Positions 25,260 to 31,347 of a stretch of DNA of 64,000 nucleotides are shown piece after piece. Below the pieces are notes generated by a model. That model had not been told where the DNA came from. It made no database searches and saw only the letters and a program-made list of their open reading frames with translations. Position 1 is the stretch's first letter. Each line of letters starts with the position of its first letter. Both the position numbers and the translations under genes were made by a program. The stretch is from assembly GCA_035358815.1 (NCBI GenBank), contig DAOPQC010000002.1, forward strand, positions 592,620-656,619, written 5' to 3'. Source of the DNA: Thermoanaerobaculales bacterium. Its GTDB lineage: Bacteria > Acidobacteriota > Thermoanaerobaculia > Thermoanaerobaculales > Sulfomarinibacteraceae.

Positions 25260-25310
25260 CTACGAGCCGCCCTGGCGGGATCTCAAGGGAGACCGCTCGG
25301 GGTGCTCGAT
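25260..25310 (-). pseudogene. C-terminal remnant of a DUF2442 gene
   Basis: The minus strand encodes SIEHPERSPLRSRQGGS and a stop, nearly the same as the end of the intact DUF2442 gene at 29368 (SIEHPERFPLKSRQGG). No N-terminal portion is found. The gap 25108-25378 holds nothing else that I can support. Confidence 0.7.
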
Positions 25311-25378
25311 CGATGCGACGCGCCCTCTCGAGGTCGTGCACCGAGACCCCATGGGAGCGCGCACGCTCGGAGGCTCCC

Positions 25379-25717
25379 TCACGTCAGCAGCGTCGCCAGC
25401 TTGCCCAGGGTCTCGGCCACGACCTCGGGCGGCGCGGCGGCGACGACGTCGGCCCGGCGCGCGCGCCAGTCGAGGCACTTGACCTGGTCGGCGAGCACGA
25501 CGCCTTCGATCGGCAGCCCGGCGGGAATCTCAACCTCGAAGGGGTATCCCTTGACGCGGCCGGTGATCGGGCAGCAGAGCGCGAGGCCGGTCCTCCGGTT
25601 GTACGCGGCCGGTGACAGCACGAGCGCCGGCCGGCGCCCGGCCTGCTCGTGGCCGGTCCGCGGATCGAGGCTGAGCCACACGAGGTCACCCCGCTCCGGC
25701 ACCGGGCGGCCGCTCAC
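25379..25717 (-). CDS. mazF: MazF/PemK-type toxin, second pair
   Basis: 112 residues starting VSGRPVPERGDLVWLSLDPRTGHEQAGRRPALVLSP, then NRRTGLALCCPITGRVKGYPFEV and LADQVKCLDWRARRADVV, the classical MazF/ChpB layout (RxGDxVWLxxxPxxGxEQ.GRRPALVLS). mRNA interferase. The GTG at 25717 overlaps the antitoxin stop (GTGA). Distinct in sequence from the toxin at 21852. Confidence 0.88.
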   Translation of the reverse strand: MSGRPVPERGDLVWLSLDPRTGHEQAGRRPALVLSPAAYNRRTGLALCCPITGRVKGYPFEVEIPAGLPIEGVVLADQVKCLDWRARRADVVAAAPPEVVAETLGKLATLLT

Positions 25718-25956
25718 CAGACCTCGCCTCCTGCGGGCGGTCCGAGGTCCTCCTCGCCGTGCCGGTTCTCCCGCGTCACGCGGTCGAGCAGCTCTTCCAG
25801 CCGGTAGGTTGGCTGAAGCTGCGGACGGAGAACGAGCGAGCCCTCGTCGAGCGTCAGCTCCACCGCGGCTCCGTCTGCAAGTCCGAGGTCGTCGGCGAAC
25901 GCCTTCGGGATCCGGACTGCGAGGCTGTTTCCCCACCTCTGAACGCGCGCTTTCAC
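25714..25956 (-). CDS. mazE: MazE/AbrB-type antitoxin
   Basis: 80 residues. VKARVQRWGNSLAVRIPKAFADDLGLADGAAVELTLDEGSLVL is the SpoVT/AbrB swapped-hairpin DNA-binding domain of MazE; the remaining tail is acidic, as expected for toxin binding. Starts at GTG 25956 with GGAGG four bases upstream (CGGAGGCGAC-GTG). Paired with the toxin that follows. Confidence 0.88.
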   Translation of the reverse strand: MKARVQRWGNSLAVRIPKAFADDLGLADGAAVELTLDEGSLVLRPQLQPTYRLEELLDRVTRENRHGEEDLGPPAGGEVW

Positions 25957-25968
25957 GTCGCCTCCGAT

Positions 25969-25987
25969 GTATCTACAATGAAGATAC
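25969..25987. promoter_or_regulatory. Antitoxin operator inverted repeat
   Basis: Arms GTATCT (25969-25974) and AGATAC (25982-25987) around seven bases, twelve bases upstream of the antitoxin start. AT-rich, at the promoter position; probably the MazE binding site. Confidence 0.6.
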
Positions 25988-26055
25988 CTCAGAAGCGACG
26001 TGGCGTCAATCCCGCCCATGCTCTCCACAAGGACGCCAGGACCGAAAGCGGCCAG

Positions 26056-26213
26056 GTGTGATCCGGGTCGGCCACTGTGCGGTCGCTGCCAGCGCCCGCC
26101 ACAGCCACCGGGTCGAGGATGCGGATCATGAAGACCTCGTCGGTCTGCTCAACGGCGGCGATGTTGATCATCCACACCTGGCCGACAGCGCACGGCGCCT
26201 CATCCCGGATCAG
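26056..26213 (-). pseudogene. GNAT remnant fused to a cupin C-terminus
   Basis: Minus strand reads LIRDEAPCAVGQVWMINIAAVEQTDEVFMIRIL, i.e. the first 25 or so residues of the GNAT at 22631-23172 joined directly to its C-terminal VFMIRIL segment. Everything between is missing, but the frame is kept. Beyond that, the sequence changes to AGAGSDRTVADPDH, which resembles the C-terminus of the cupin at 18489 (GDRTVADPE). No start codon or ribosome binding site is visible. Confidence 0.75.
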
Positions 26214-26328
26214 CGGCACCGTCTCCCGCCCCGGGGAGACGACATCAGGGGTGGCAGGTGACGAGCTCGCGGCGCTCGGTGCAACGGAGCACCAGGCCCG
26301 CTGACCCGCTGTGGAACCGAGAGGTCGC

Positions 26329-27102
26329 TCAAAAGCGAACGCCGAGCCCGACGGCGTAGTAGCCGTGCGCGAGCTCGACCTCGGTCTCCGGGAAGGCCAC
26401 CACCTCGCCGGTCGATGCCGTCTCCTGCCATGGCCCCATGGTGCCGTCATCGAGCCACCGGTACTGCAGGACGGCGAGGAAGTAGAAGCGGCTCGATACA
26501 GGCGCGTTCACGGCGGCCTCGACGAGCAGCCCCGGCTCCCAGCTGCTTTCATCGTCGAGGTCCCCGGTGTACGAGCGGCCCAGCTGGGTGTCGACCCGAT
26601 TCAGGGCGAGCCCGGCGCCGAGCCTGACTGCCGGCACCGGCTTGAACCAGGCGACCGGCGCGAGCGTCAGCATCTCGACCTCGCTGTAGATGTGGAAGGA
26701 GCCTGGGGGCTCTCCCTCGATATTCCGGTTCCCGCTGACGGTGCCGAGCTCCGTCCGCCCGAATCCGAGGCCGACCGACCACCGGCTGTCGCCAAGACGG
26801 CGCCCCGCCGCACCCCATAAAGACGTTCCCTCGTCGGATGAGCGGGGATAGGACGAGCCATTGCCCCCCAGCCAGTCCTCCATGTAATCGTCGAGGCCGG
26901 CGGCCCGCATCGCGTCCTCGAGATCGTCGGCCGGGCCGCCGACGGCCTCCCCCAGCGCGAGCTCGACGAACCAGGCCCGATCCGGCTGCGGCGGCGGTTC
27001 GTCCGCTGCTGCGGGCGGGGCGCCGCACAGGATGGCGGCGGCGGAAACGAGGGCGAGGACCGCACCGACGGAGGGACTCGAGAACCAGGTGCGCACCGAC
27101 AT
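26329..27102 (-). CDS. Outer-membrane-type beta-barrel protein, copy 2
   Basis: 257 residues, the same length as copy 1 (23264-24037), with matching blocks throughout (NRNxEGEPxxSF, VNRVDT, SSWEPGxLVEAAV, SRFYFL, LQYRWLxDGTxGPWQ). Signal peptide cleaved near AAADEPP. C-terminal Phe after GLGV. The first acidic segment differs from copy 1. As for copy 1, a decayed GNAT gene lies directly downstream. Function unknown; porin-like or adhesin-like. Confidence 0.7.
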   Translation of the reverse strand: MSVRTWFSSPSVGAVLALVSAAAILCGAPPAAADEPPPQPDRAWFVELALGEAVGGPADDLEDAMRAAGLDDYMEDWLGGNGSSYPRSSDEGTSLWGAAGRRLGDSRWSVGLGFGRTELGTVSGNRNIEGEPPGSFHIYSEVEMLTLAPVAWFKPVPAVRLGAGLALNRVDTQLGRSYTGDLDDESSWEPGLLVEAAVNAPVSSRFYFLAVLQYRWLDDGTMGPWQETASTGEVVAFPETEVELAHGYYAVGLGVRF

Positions 27103-27268
27103 GTCTCACCTCGTTGGAGCGCGATGCGACTCGAGTCTACGACCCGGCCTGCACGCCGTCAATCGCTGACCTGGCGACAGCTGCAGCGGGTGGCCACAGG
27201 CGGTCGCGCCGAGCCGCCCACCCGCGAGGCCGGTGGACCGGGTGCAGCGGATTCCCCGCGCTCGCCGG

Positions 27269-27724
27269 CTACTGCGCATCGCTTTGCCGCGCGCACACGA
27301 TCTCGTACTTGATGCCGTCCGGATCCTTGAAGAAGACGGCGTAGTAGCCGGGCGGGCTGTACTCCGGGTACTCGCGCGGCGGGCTCACGATCGTCGCCCC
27401 GATCCTCCGGAGCTCACCGTACAGCCTGTCGACCTCGGCCCGCGAGGCGGCCCTGAATGCGAGATGGTGCAGGGCCCCGGGCCTCCTCCGGTTGACCGTC
27501 TCAGCGACGAATGCGTTCCGCGGAGAGGTGATCGCGAACGCCAGCCTTTGGTGGCTGTACTCCACGACGTGAAACTCATGCTCGTCGACCACGGCCGAGC
27601 TCTTGGCACGGATGTCGAATCCGAATAGCGGCAGCAGCTCGTCGTAGAACGGCTCGGCGACCCGCATGTCTTTGACAGTGATCTGGACGTGGTCGATCGT
27701 CGGTTCCATGGACCCGATGGTCAT
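27269..27724 (-). CDS. VOC superfamily protein
   Basis: 151 residues: PTIDHVQITVKDMRVAEPFYDELLPLFGFDI, then LHHLAFRAASRAEVDRLYGELRRIGATIVSPPREY and YYAVFFKDPDGIKYEIVC. The glyoxalase metal ligands (His in HVQI, His in LHHLAF, Glu in KYEIV) are kept. A second in-frame ATG at 27709 (MEPTIDH) is equally plausible. Small-molecule lyase or resistance protein; substrate unknown. Confidence 0.85.
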   Translation of the reverse strand: MTIGSMEPTIDHVQITVKDMRVAEPFYDELLPLFGFDIRAKSSAVVDEHEFHVVEYSHQRLAFAITSPRNAFVAETVNRRRPGALHHLAFRAASRAEVDRLYGELRRIGATIVSPPREYPEYSPPGYYAVFFKDPDGIKYEIVCARQSDAQ

Positions 27725-27766
27725 GCGGCCAGTGTGGCGATTCCCGAGAGCGCGCGCTCGGCGACC

Positions 27767-28423
27767 TCACCGATCTCGCCCGTGTCGGATCACGACGTGG
27801 ACGGCCTTCTCTGACGCGACGAACCGATCGAACTCGTACCCCAGCGCTCTCAGGTCGACGTCCTCGAACAGGCGCTCACCGCCGCCCAGCAAGACCGGCG
27901 TGACGGCGATGTGCAGCTCGTCGACGAGGCCTGCTCGAAGGTACTGCTGGACGGTGCTGGGGCCGCCGCCGATGCGCACGTCCCTCTCCCCGGCCGCCCG
28001 GCGCGCCCGGTCGAGCGCCTCGTGAATGCCCCCGGTGACGAAGTGGAACGCCGTGCCGCCCTCCATCTCGATGGGCGGCCGAGCATGATGGGTCAAGACG
28101 AAGACCGGCACGTGGAATGGCGGGTTGTCCCCCCACCATCCCCTCCAGCTCGTGTCGGACCACGGCCCCCGGACCGGACCGAACATGTTCCTGCCCAGGA
28201 TCCAGGCGCCGAGGTTCTCGAAGCCCCGCGCCGCGAACTCGTCATCGATCCCGGTCGTGCCCTGGTCGACGCCGAACAGCACCTTCTGGAGGGTCCGCGT
28301 CGGGAGCACCCACTCATGAAGATCCATGCCGCCGACGCCCATCGGATTGTCGAGGTCCTGCAGCGGACCGGCTCCGTAGCCGTCGAGCGAGACACTGAAG
28401 CTGTTGACTCGAACTCGGGTCAT
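27767..28423 (-). CDS. Dihydrofolate-reductase-like (RibD C-terminal) protein
   Basis: 218 residues. VRVNSFSVSLDGYGAG at the start, GAWILGRNMFGPVRGPW in the middle and VRIGGGPSTVQQYLRAGLVDELHIAVTPVLLGGGERLF at the end are the RibD_C/YwjB-type DHFR-like fold with its NADPH-binding GGG.S. NADPH-dependent reductase of unknown substrate. ATG with GGGAGG upstream. This family is common in accessory gene pools. Confidence 0.88.
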   Translation of the reverse strand: MTRVRVNSFSVSLDGYGAGPLQDLDNPMGVGGMDLHEWVLPTRTLQKVLFGVDQGTTGIDDEFAARGFENLGAWILGRNMFGPVRGPWSDTSWRGWWGDNPPFHVPVFVLTHHARPPIEMEGGTAFHFVTGGIHEALDRARRAAGERDVRIGGGPSTVQQYLRAGLVDELHIAVTPVLLGGGERLFEDVDLRALGYEFDRFVASEKAVHVVIRHGRDR

Positions 28424-28515
28424 TCGCGCCTCCCGACGACTGCATCGCAGCCCCGGGCGGGCTTATTCCTCCGAGCCCGGTATCGAACCCAGGCATGCTT
28501 GGCACCTAGGATAAA

Positions 28516-28560
28516 GTGCCATCCATTAGAAGGCGCGAGTCAAGTTGGCGTGGCTTTGCC
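28516..28560 (+). repeat. 45-bp inverted repeat, left copy
   Basis: Matches the minus strand of 30358-30402 at 39 of 45 positions; the invariant core is CCATTAGAAGGCGCG. The pair points inward and bounds 1.9 kb containing the VOC gene, the DUF2200 remnant, DUF2442/DUF4160 and a GNAT remnant. No target site duplication seen. Confidence 0.75.
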
Positions 28561-28568
28561 CTGCGTCC

Positions 28569-28646
28569 GCCTAACGCCTGAGGTCGCCGGCTCGCGGAAG
28601 AGGGCGACGCCCGCCGTAGCGAGTCGGGCGCAACGAAGGGTCAGGC
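28569..28646 (-). other. Integron attC-like site, downstream of the VOC gene
   Basis: 78 bp. In the minus orientation it starts with GCCTGAC (left core, one change from GCCTAAC) and ends with GTTAGGC (the cleaved right core). Imperfectly paired inner arms lie around TTGCGCCCGACTCGC and GCGAGCCGGCGACC. The VOC stop codon lies inside the left core, as in many cassettes. An integrase would cut within GTTAGGC. Confidence 0.72.
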
Positions 28647-29018
28647 CTCGGGTTCGTGGCAAACCAGTTCGATGTTGTGCCCGTCCGGACCGATGACGAA
28701 AGCTGCATAGTAGTTCGCGTGGTAGTGCGGGCGCAGACCAGGCGCACCATTGTCTTTGCCACCCGCCTCCAGTGCCGCGCGATAGAAGGCCTCCACCTGC
28801 TTTCGATTTTCGGCCGTGAACGCCAAGTGAAGCTGCGCCGGCTTCTCCTCGGTTTGGAAGATGCACAATGAGGACTTGCTGTCTGGGGGGCTGAGCTCGA
28901 CACCGTACGTCGGCGGCCCCTCCGAGACAACAACTACGCCGAGTGGTTCGAGTGCCTTCAGGAAGAACGCCTTACTCGCCGCATAGTCGCTGGCTCCGAA
29001 TTTGACGTGGTCAAACAT
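28641..29018 (-). CDS. VOC superfamily cassette protein
   Basis: 125 residues: MFDHVKFGASDYAASKAFFLKALEPLG, QLHLAFTAENRKQVEAFYRAALEAGGKDNGAPG, then YYAAFVIGPDGHNIELVCH. Same subfamily as the VOC gene at 7205. ATG with AGGAGG four bases upstream. The gene ends inside an attC-like site, so it is a candidate integron cassette. Typical of mobile small-molecule-modifying enzymes. Composition is more AT-rich than the 34-64 kb genes. Confidence 0.88.
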   Translation of the reverse strand: MFDHVKFGASDYAASKAFFLKALEPLGVVVVSEGPPTYGVELSPPDSKSSLCIFQTEEKPAQLHLAFTAENRKQVEAFYRAALEAGGKDNGAPGLRPHYHANYYAAFVIGPDGHNIELVCHEPEA

Positions 29019-29071
29019 GAGTCCTCCTGAAGTCTGCGAGTCTTCTTGAAGCCAAACGGCATCGAGATGTA

Positions 29072-29157
29072 CTACTCCCGGAAGATCTTCTCCACGGGCT
29101 TGCCTCTCGCCAGCTCATCGATGCGAAGCTCGTTGTGTAGATTCGGTGTTTTGTCAT
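29072..29157 (-). pseudogene. DUF2200 remnant: N- and C-terminal ends fused
   Basis: Minus strand starts MTKHRIYTTSFAS, the exact opening of DUF2200 proteins, and within a few bases switches frame to IDELARGKPVEKIFRE plus stop, the family's usual C-terminus. About 85 internal residues are missing. The gene is not functional. Same style of internal deletion as in the GNAT remnants. Confidence 0.85.
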
Positions 29158-29236
29158 GATGCTTACCCTATTCACTTCCTCGGACCATCTCACTCATGAA
29201 AGCTCGATGGCAGCGATTCACTTCCCGACTCGCGCT

Positions 29237-29340
29237 TCAAATCCGCAGCGGCCAATCAGTGTCGTCGAACACCAGTTCGATTGCCAATAGAAGGGTCGAA
29301 GACGCAACGCTTGCGATGAGCGCAGCCGAGCACGCCTGCA
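29237..29340 (-). repeat. Dispersed repeat, copy near 29.3 kb
   Basis: Shares AACACCAGTTCGATTGCCAA and following blocks with 33900-34000 and, more weakly, 31121-31225. On the minus strand it can be read as AALIASVASS...LLAIELV then a stop at 29237, matching the peptide of the other copies. Whether it is coding is unclear. Confidence 0.65.
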
Positions 29341-29367
29341 AAGAGGCTGCACTATCCCAGAGGGCTA

Positions 29368-29637
29368 TCAGCCACCCTGCCGGGACTTCAGGGGAAATCG
29401 CTCGGGGTGTTCGATCGAGTCGACGGTGAGATCGACGTCAAGATCCGGCCAGCGCAGGTGATCGGGTTGGGGCCGCTCGAGCCGCAGGATCGCCTCGACG
29501 GGGGCCGACCGGAACCACGGAAACTCCTCGAACGGAAGATAGAGCTCCCGCCCATCCAACAGCACCCAGAATCCATGCTGGGAGATGTTGGTGACCTCAG
29601 CGCCCGAAGTGCTCGGCCCAGGCTTCGCGGATGACAT
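29368..29637 (-). CDS. DUF2442 family protein
   Basis: 89 residues. GAEVTNISQHGFWVLLDGRELYLPFEEFPWFRSAPVEAILRLERP is the PilZ-like/DUF2442 core and VDLTVDSIEHPERFPLKSR its usual end. The gene overlaps the DUF4160 gene by 41 bases. DUF4160 and DUF2442 genes often travel as pairs in accessory DNA and behave like toxin-antitoxin-type loci in gene neighbourhoods. Mechanism unknown. ATG start; the C-terminus recurs as a remnant at 25260. Confidence 0.85.
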   Translation of the reverse strand: MSSAKPGPSTSGAEVTNISQHGFWVLLDGRELYLPFEEFPWFRSAPVEAILRLERPQPDHLRWPDLDVDLTVDSIEHPERFPLKSRQGG

Positions 29638-29836
29638 CCTCTCGCTCCACGATCAGTCTACGCGCTCTCGTCAGGTCGCGCTCGGAAAGCCCATGACTTC
29701 GCGCGAGCTCGATCTCAGGCTCCAGCCAGAACTTCGCCTCACCCACCGGGGACATCACGTGGATGTGGAGTCTCGCCTCTTCTCGAGAGAAGAAAAAGAA
29801 CCGAAGGGCGCCGTCGCTGAATGCGGTCGGGCTCAC
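29597..29836 (-). CDS. DUF4160 family protein
   Basis: 79 residues starting at the GTG for VSPTAFSDGALRFFFFSREEARLHIHV (an in-frame GTG 18 bases earlier is possible). AKFWLEPEIELARSHGLSERDLTRARRLI and REAWAEHFGR are the family core. The HIHV motif replaces the usual HFHV or HVHV. Partner of DUF2442, overlapping it by 41 bases. Function not established. Confidence 0.78.
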   Translation of the reverse strand: MSPTAFSDGALRFFFFSREEARLHIHVMSPVGEAKFWLEPEIELARSHGLSERDLTRARRLIVEREDVIREAWAEHFGR

Positions 29837-29895
29837 GCTCGGTGCGGCCTCCACTCATCAGAAGGAAGGGCGGGACCGTCATTGGAATGAGACCG

Positions 29896-30063
29896 TCAGG
29901 CCACGGCGACGAACGTGGGCCGGTAGCGGGCGACCCCGGCCGCACCGAGCGCGGCGTCTGGAGCGAGGATGCGGATCATGAAGACCTCATCGGGCTGGGC
30001 GAGGGCCGGGAGGTTCATCATCCGCACCCGGCCGATGTCGCACGGCGCCTCATCCCGGATCAG
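29896..30063 (-). pseudogene. GNAT remnant, third copy
   Basis: Minus strand: LIRDEAPCDIGRVRMMNLPALAQPDEVFMIRILAPDAALGAAGVARYRP... to a stop at 29896. The first half is the N-terminus of the GNAT pseudogene at 22631-23172 and the second half its C-terminus; about 113 residues between are absent, and the junction lies at the QPDE block. No start codon in a usable position. Shares DEAPC and DEVFMIRIL with the 26056 remnant. Confidence 0.82.
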
Positions 30064-30120
30064 CTGCGCCTCGTCGACTCCTCAAAGGCCTGTCGACCGG
30101 TCGAGCGGAAACCGCCAAAT

Positions 30121-30196
30121 TGTCGGCCCTGGCACTCAGTTGGCACTCAGTTGGATCCTCCGAACTACCACAGTGTCGGCCCTGGCACTCGATTGG
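30121..30196. repeat. Two copies of TGTCGGCCCTGGCACTC
   Basis: Copies at 30121-30143 and 30174-30196, the first with an extra TTGGCACTCAG duplication. The third copy is at 24710. The surrounding gap (30064-30432) has no supported gene. Confidence 0.6.
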
Positions 30197-30357
30197 AGAG
30201 CCGATTCTCTCGCTCTCCACCGCCTTGATCCCGATGGGTGGCTGGTGCAGTCGTCGACCGACACCAACCCGATTCAGAGCCCGGCCGCACAGCGACGAGC
30301 AGAAAGCGCGACCCTCAAACTACCCTCGCCAAGACCGGGCTCCCTCGCCCCGTCACT

Positions 30358-30402
30358 GGCGAAGCCATGCCCGCTTGACACGCGCCTTCTAATGGGTGGC
30401 AC
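30358..30402 (-). repeat. 45-bp inverted repeat, right copy
   Basis: Counterpart of 28516-28560 in opposite orientation, 39 of 45 positions identical. Lies just downstream of the 30433 gene. Confidence 0.75.
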
Positions 30403-30432
30403 CTTTCAGGCCTGCTGCGTGACCAGAGATAT

Positions 30433-31101
30433 TCACGGAGTAGCCCGCAGCGGGACCGGCAGATCGACCAAGAGCGGGATCTTCATACTGTCCTCACTCT
30501 GCGTTACCCACAGGAGGCTGCCACCTGTGAATGCGTCGGGGTCCTTCATGCCGAAAATGTTCTCGCGAAGAAGGCGTTCAACGGTGACTAGGAAGGGCAC
30601 TGGAGACGGACGCGCGGATGCAAGGACGAACAGTTGTCTCCCACCCGGTAGTCGCAGTTCATCAACGACCGTCTCATCTGATGCCCATGACGTCGGGATA
30701 CCCGCCTCAACGAAGTAGAGACTGAACTCGACCGTCTCGCCAGCGTGGGGTGCCCTGTACCAGTGCACCTCTTTGACGGATTCGCCGGGAATGACCTTTC
30801 GTGCGCCAAGCGATGTGTGTGGGATGAGAACGGAAGGCCCTCTGGTTACGCCTCGGACATGCTCAAGTGGGCGATTCCACTGCTTCGCTCTCCTGTTGCC
30901 ACCTTCGAACGTCGCTCCCGATTGCTTGGTGGCAGCCAATACCCAGGTACCGCTCGCATGAAGACTGACCTTGAAGATGCCCATGGCGACTTTGCCTGAC
31001 CCAAGGTAGATCTCGCTCTTGTCGACGACGATACGCCAGATAGATGAATAAGCGGCGAGCAGCGAGCCCGATGCAACTCGAAGTGTCTGGACCATCGCCA
31101 T
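30433..31101 (-). CDS. Hypothetical cassette-type protein
   Basis: Not recognised. 222 residues, no signal peptide or membrane segments; beta-rich with FSLYFVEAGIPTSWAS, LLWVTQSEDSMKIPLLVDLPV. Composition is AT-richer than flanking chromosome. The first ATG of a pair (31101) is my choice; an ATG 24 bases upstream is also possible. It follows an attC-like site (31257-31321), so it may be a mobile gene. No relatives come to mind. Confidence 0.55.
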   Translation of the reverse strand: MAMVQTLRVASGSLLAAYSSIWRIVVDKSEIYLGSGKVAMGIFKVSLHASGTWVLAATKQSGATFEGGNRRAKQWNRPLEHVRGVTRGPSVLIPHTSLGARKVIPGESVKEVHWYRAPHAGETVEFSLYFVEAGIPTSWASDETVVDELRLPGGRQLFVLASARPSPVPFLVTVERLLRENIFGMKDPDAFTGGSLLWVTQSEDSMKIPLLVDLPVPLRATP

Positions 31102-31120
31102 CAGTGATCCTGGCGCGCCG

Positions 31121-31225
31121 AACACCGGCTAGATTGCCAATTGAAGATCGGCAAGGACTGGGATGAGGGCAACATCGTCAGAATCTAGCTCCTCGACGAT
31201 GAGGGTGCAAGCCTCAGGATTGCTG
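31121..31225 (-). repeat. Dispersed repeat, copy near 31.2 kb
   Basis: About 100 bases clearly similar to 33900-34000: ATTGCCAATTGA, GATGAGxGCAACAT, GTCAGAATCTAGCTCCTCGA. On the minus strand it encodes NPEACTLIVEELDSDDVALIPVLADLQLAI and stop. The same frame runs from inside the attC-like site at 31257. Confidence 0.7.
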
Positions 31226-31256
31226 TGCTTTGGGGTTTTTGCGACCCGGAGGCGCT

Positions 31257-31321
31257 GCCTAACGCTCCGGCTCAGCGGCGGGTCGCGCGGCGGACCGTCC
31301 GCTGCAACCGGCTTGCATGCC
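31257..31321 (-). other. Integron attC-like site, downstream of the ATPase
   Basis: 65 bp. Minus orientation: a weak left core, GGTTGCAGCGGACGG as left arm, CCGCCGCTGAGCC as right arm, and an exact GTTAGGC right core. The left arm has an extra G and A relative to the right, i.e. extrahelical bases as in true attC sites. Same length and inner sequence as the site at 32618-32682. Confidence 0.75.
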
Positions 31322-31347
31322 GCTGGTACCTCGGCGCACACGGTGTC

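Noticed and set aside
28470..28560. tRNA-like T-arm and variable arm (GGGTTCGATACC with TGGCAC...GTGCCA) on the minus strand
   Set aside because: No pairing acceptor or anticodon stem; the T loop would have eight bases. It may be chance or a small tRNA fragment, so no tRNA is called.
30121..30160. Sigma-54 promoter (TGGCAC with TGGC spacing)
   Set aside because: The -12 element should be TTGC; TGGC does not fit, and the sequence is a repeat.
31129..31341. Small gene overlapping the attC-like site
   Set aside because: Its N-terminal part is translated attC sequence and it has no plausible start; kept only as a repeat copy.
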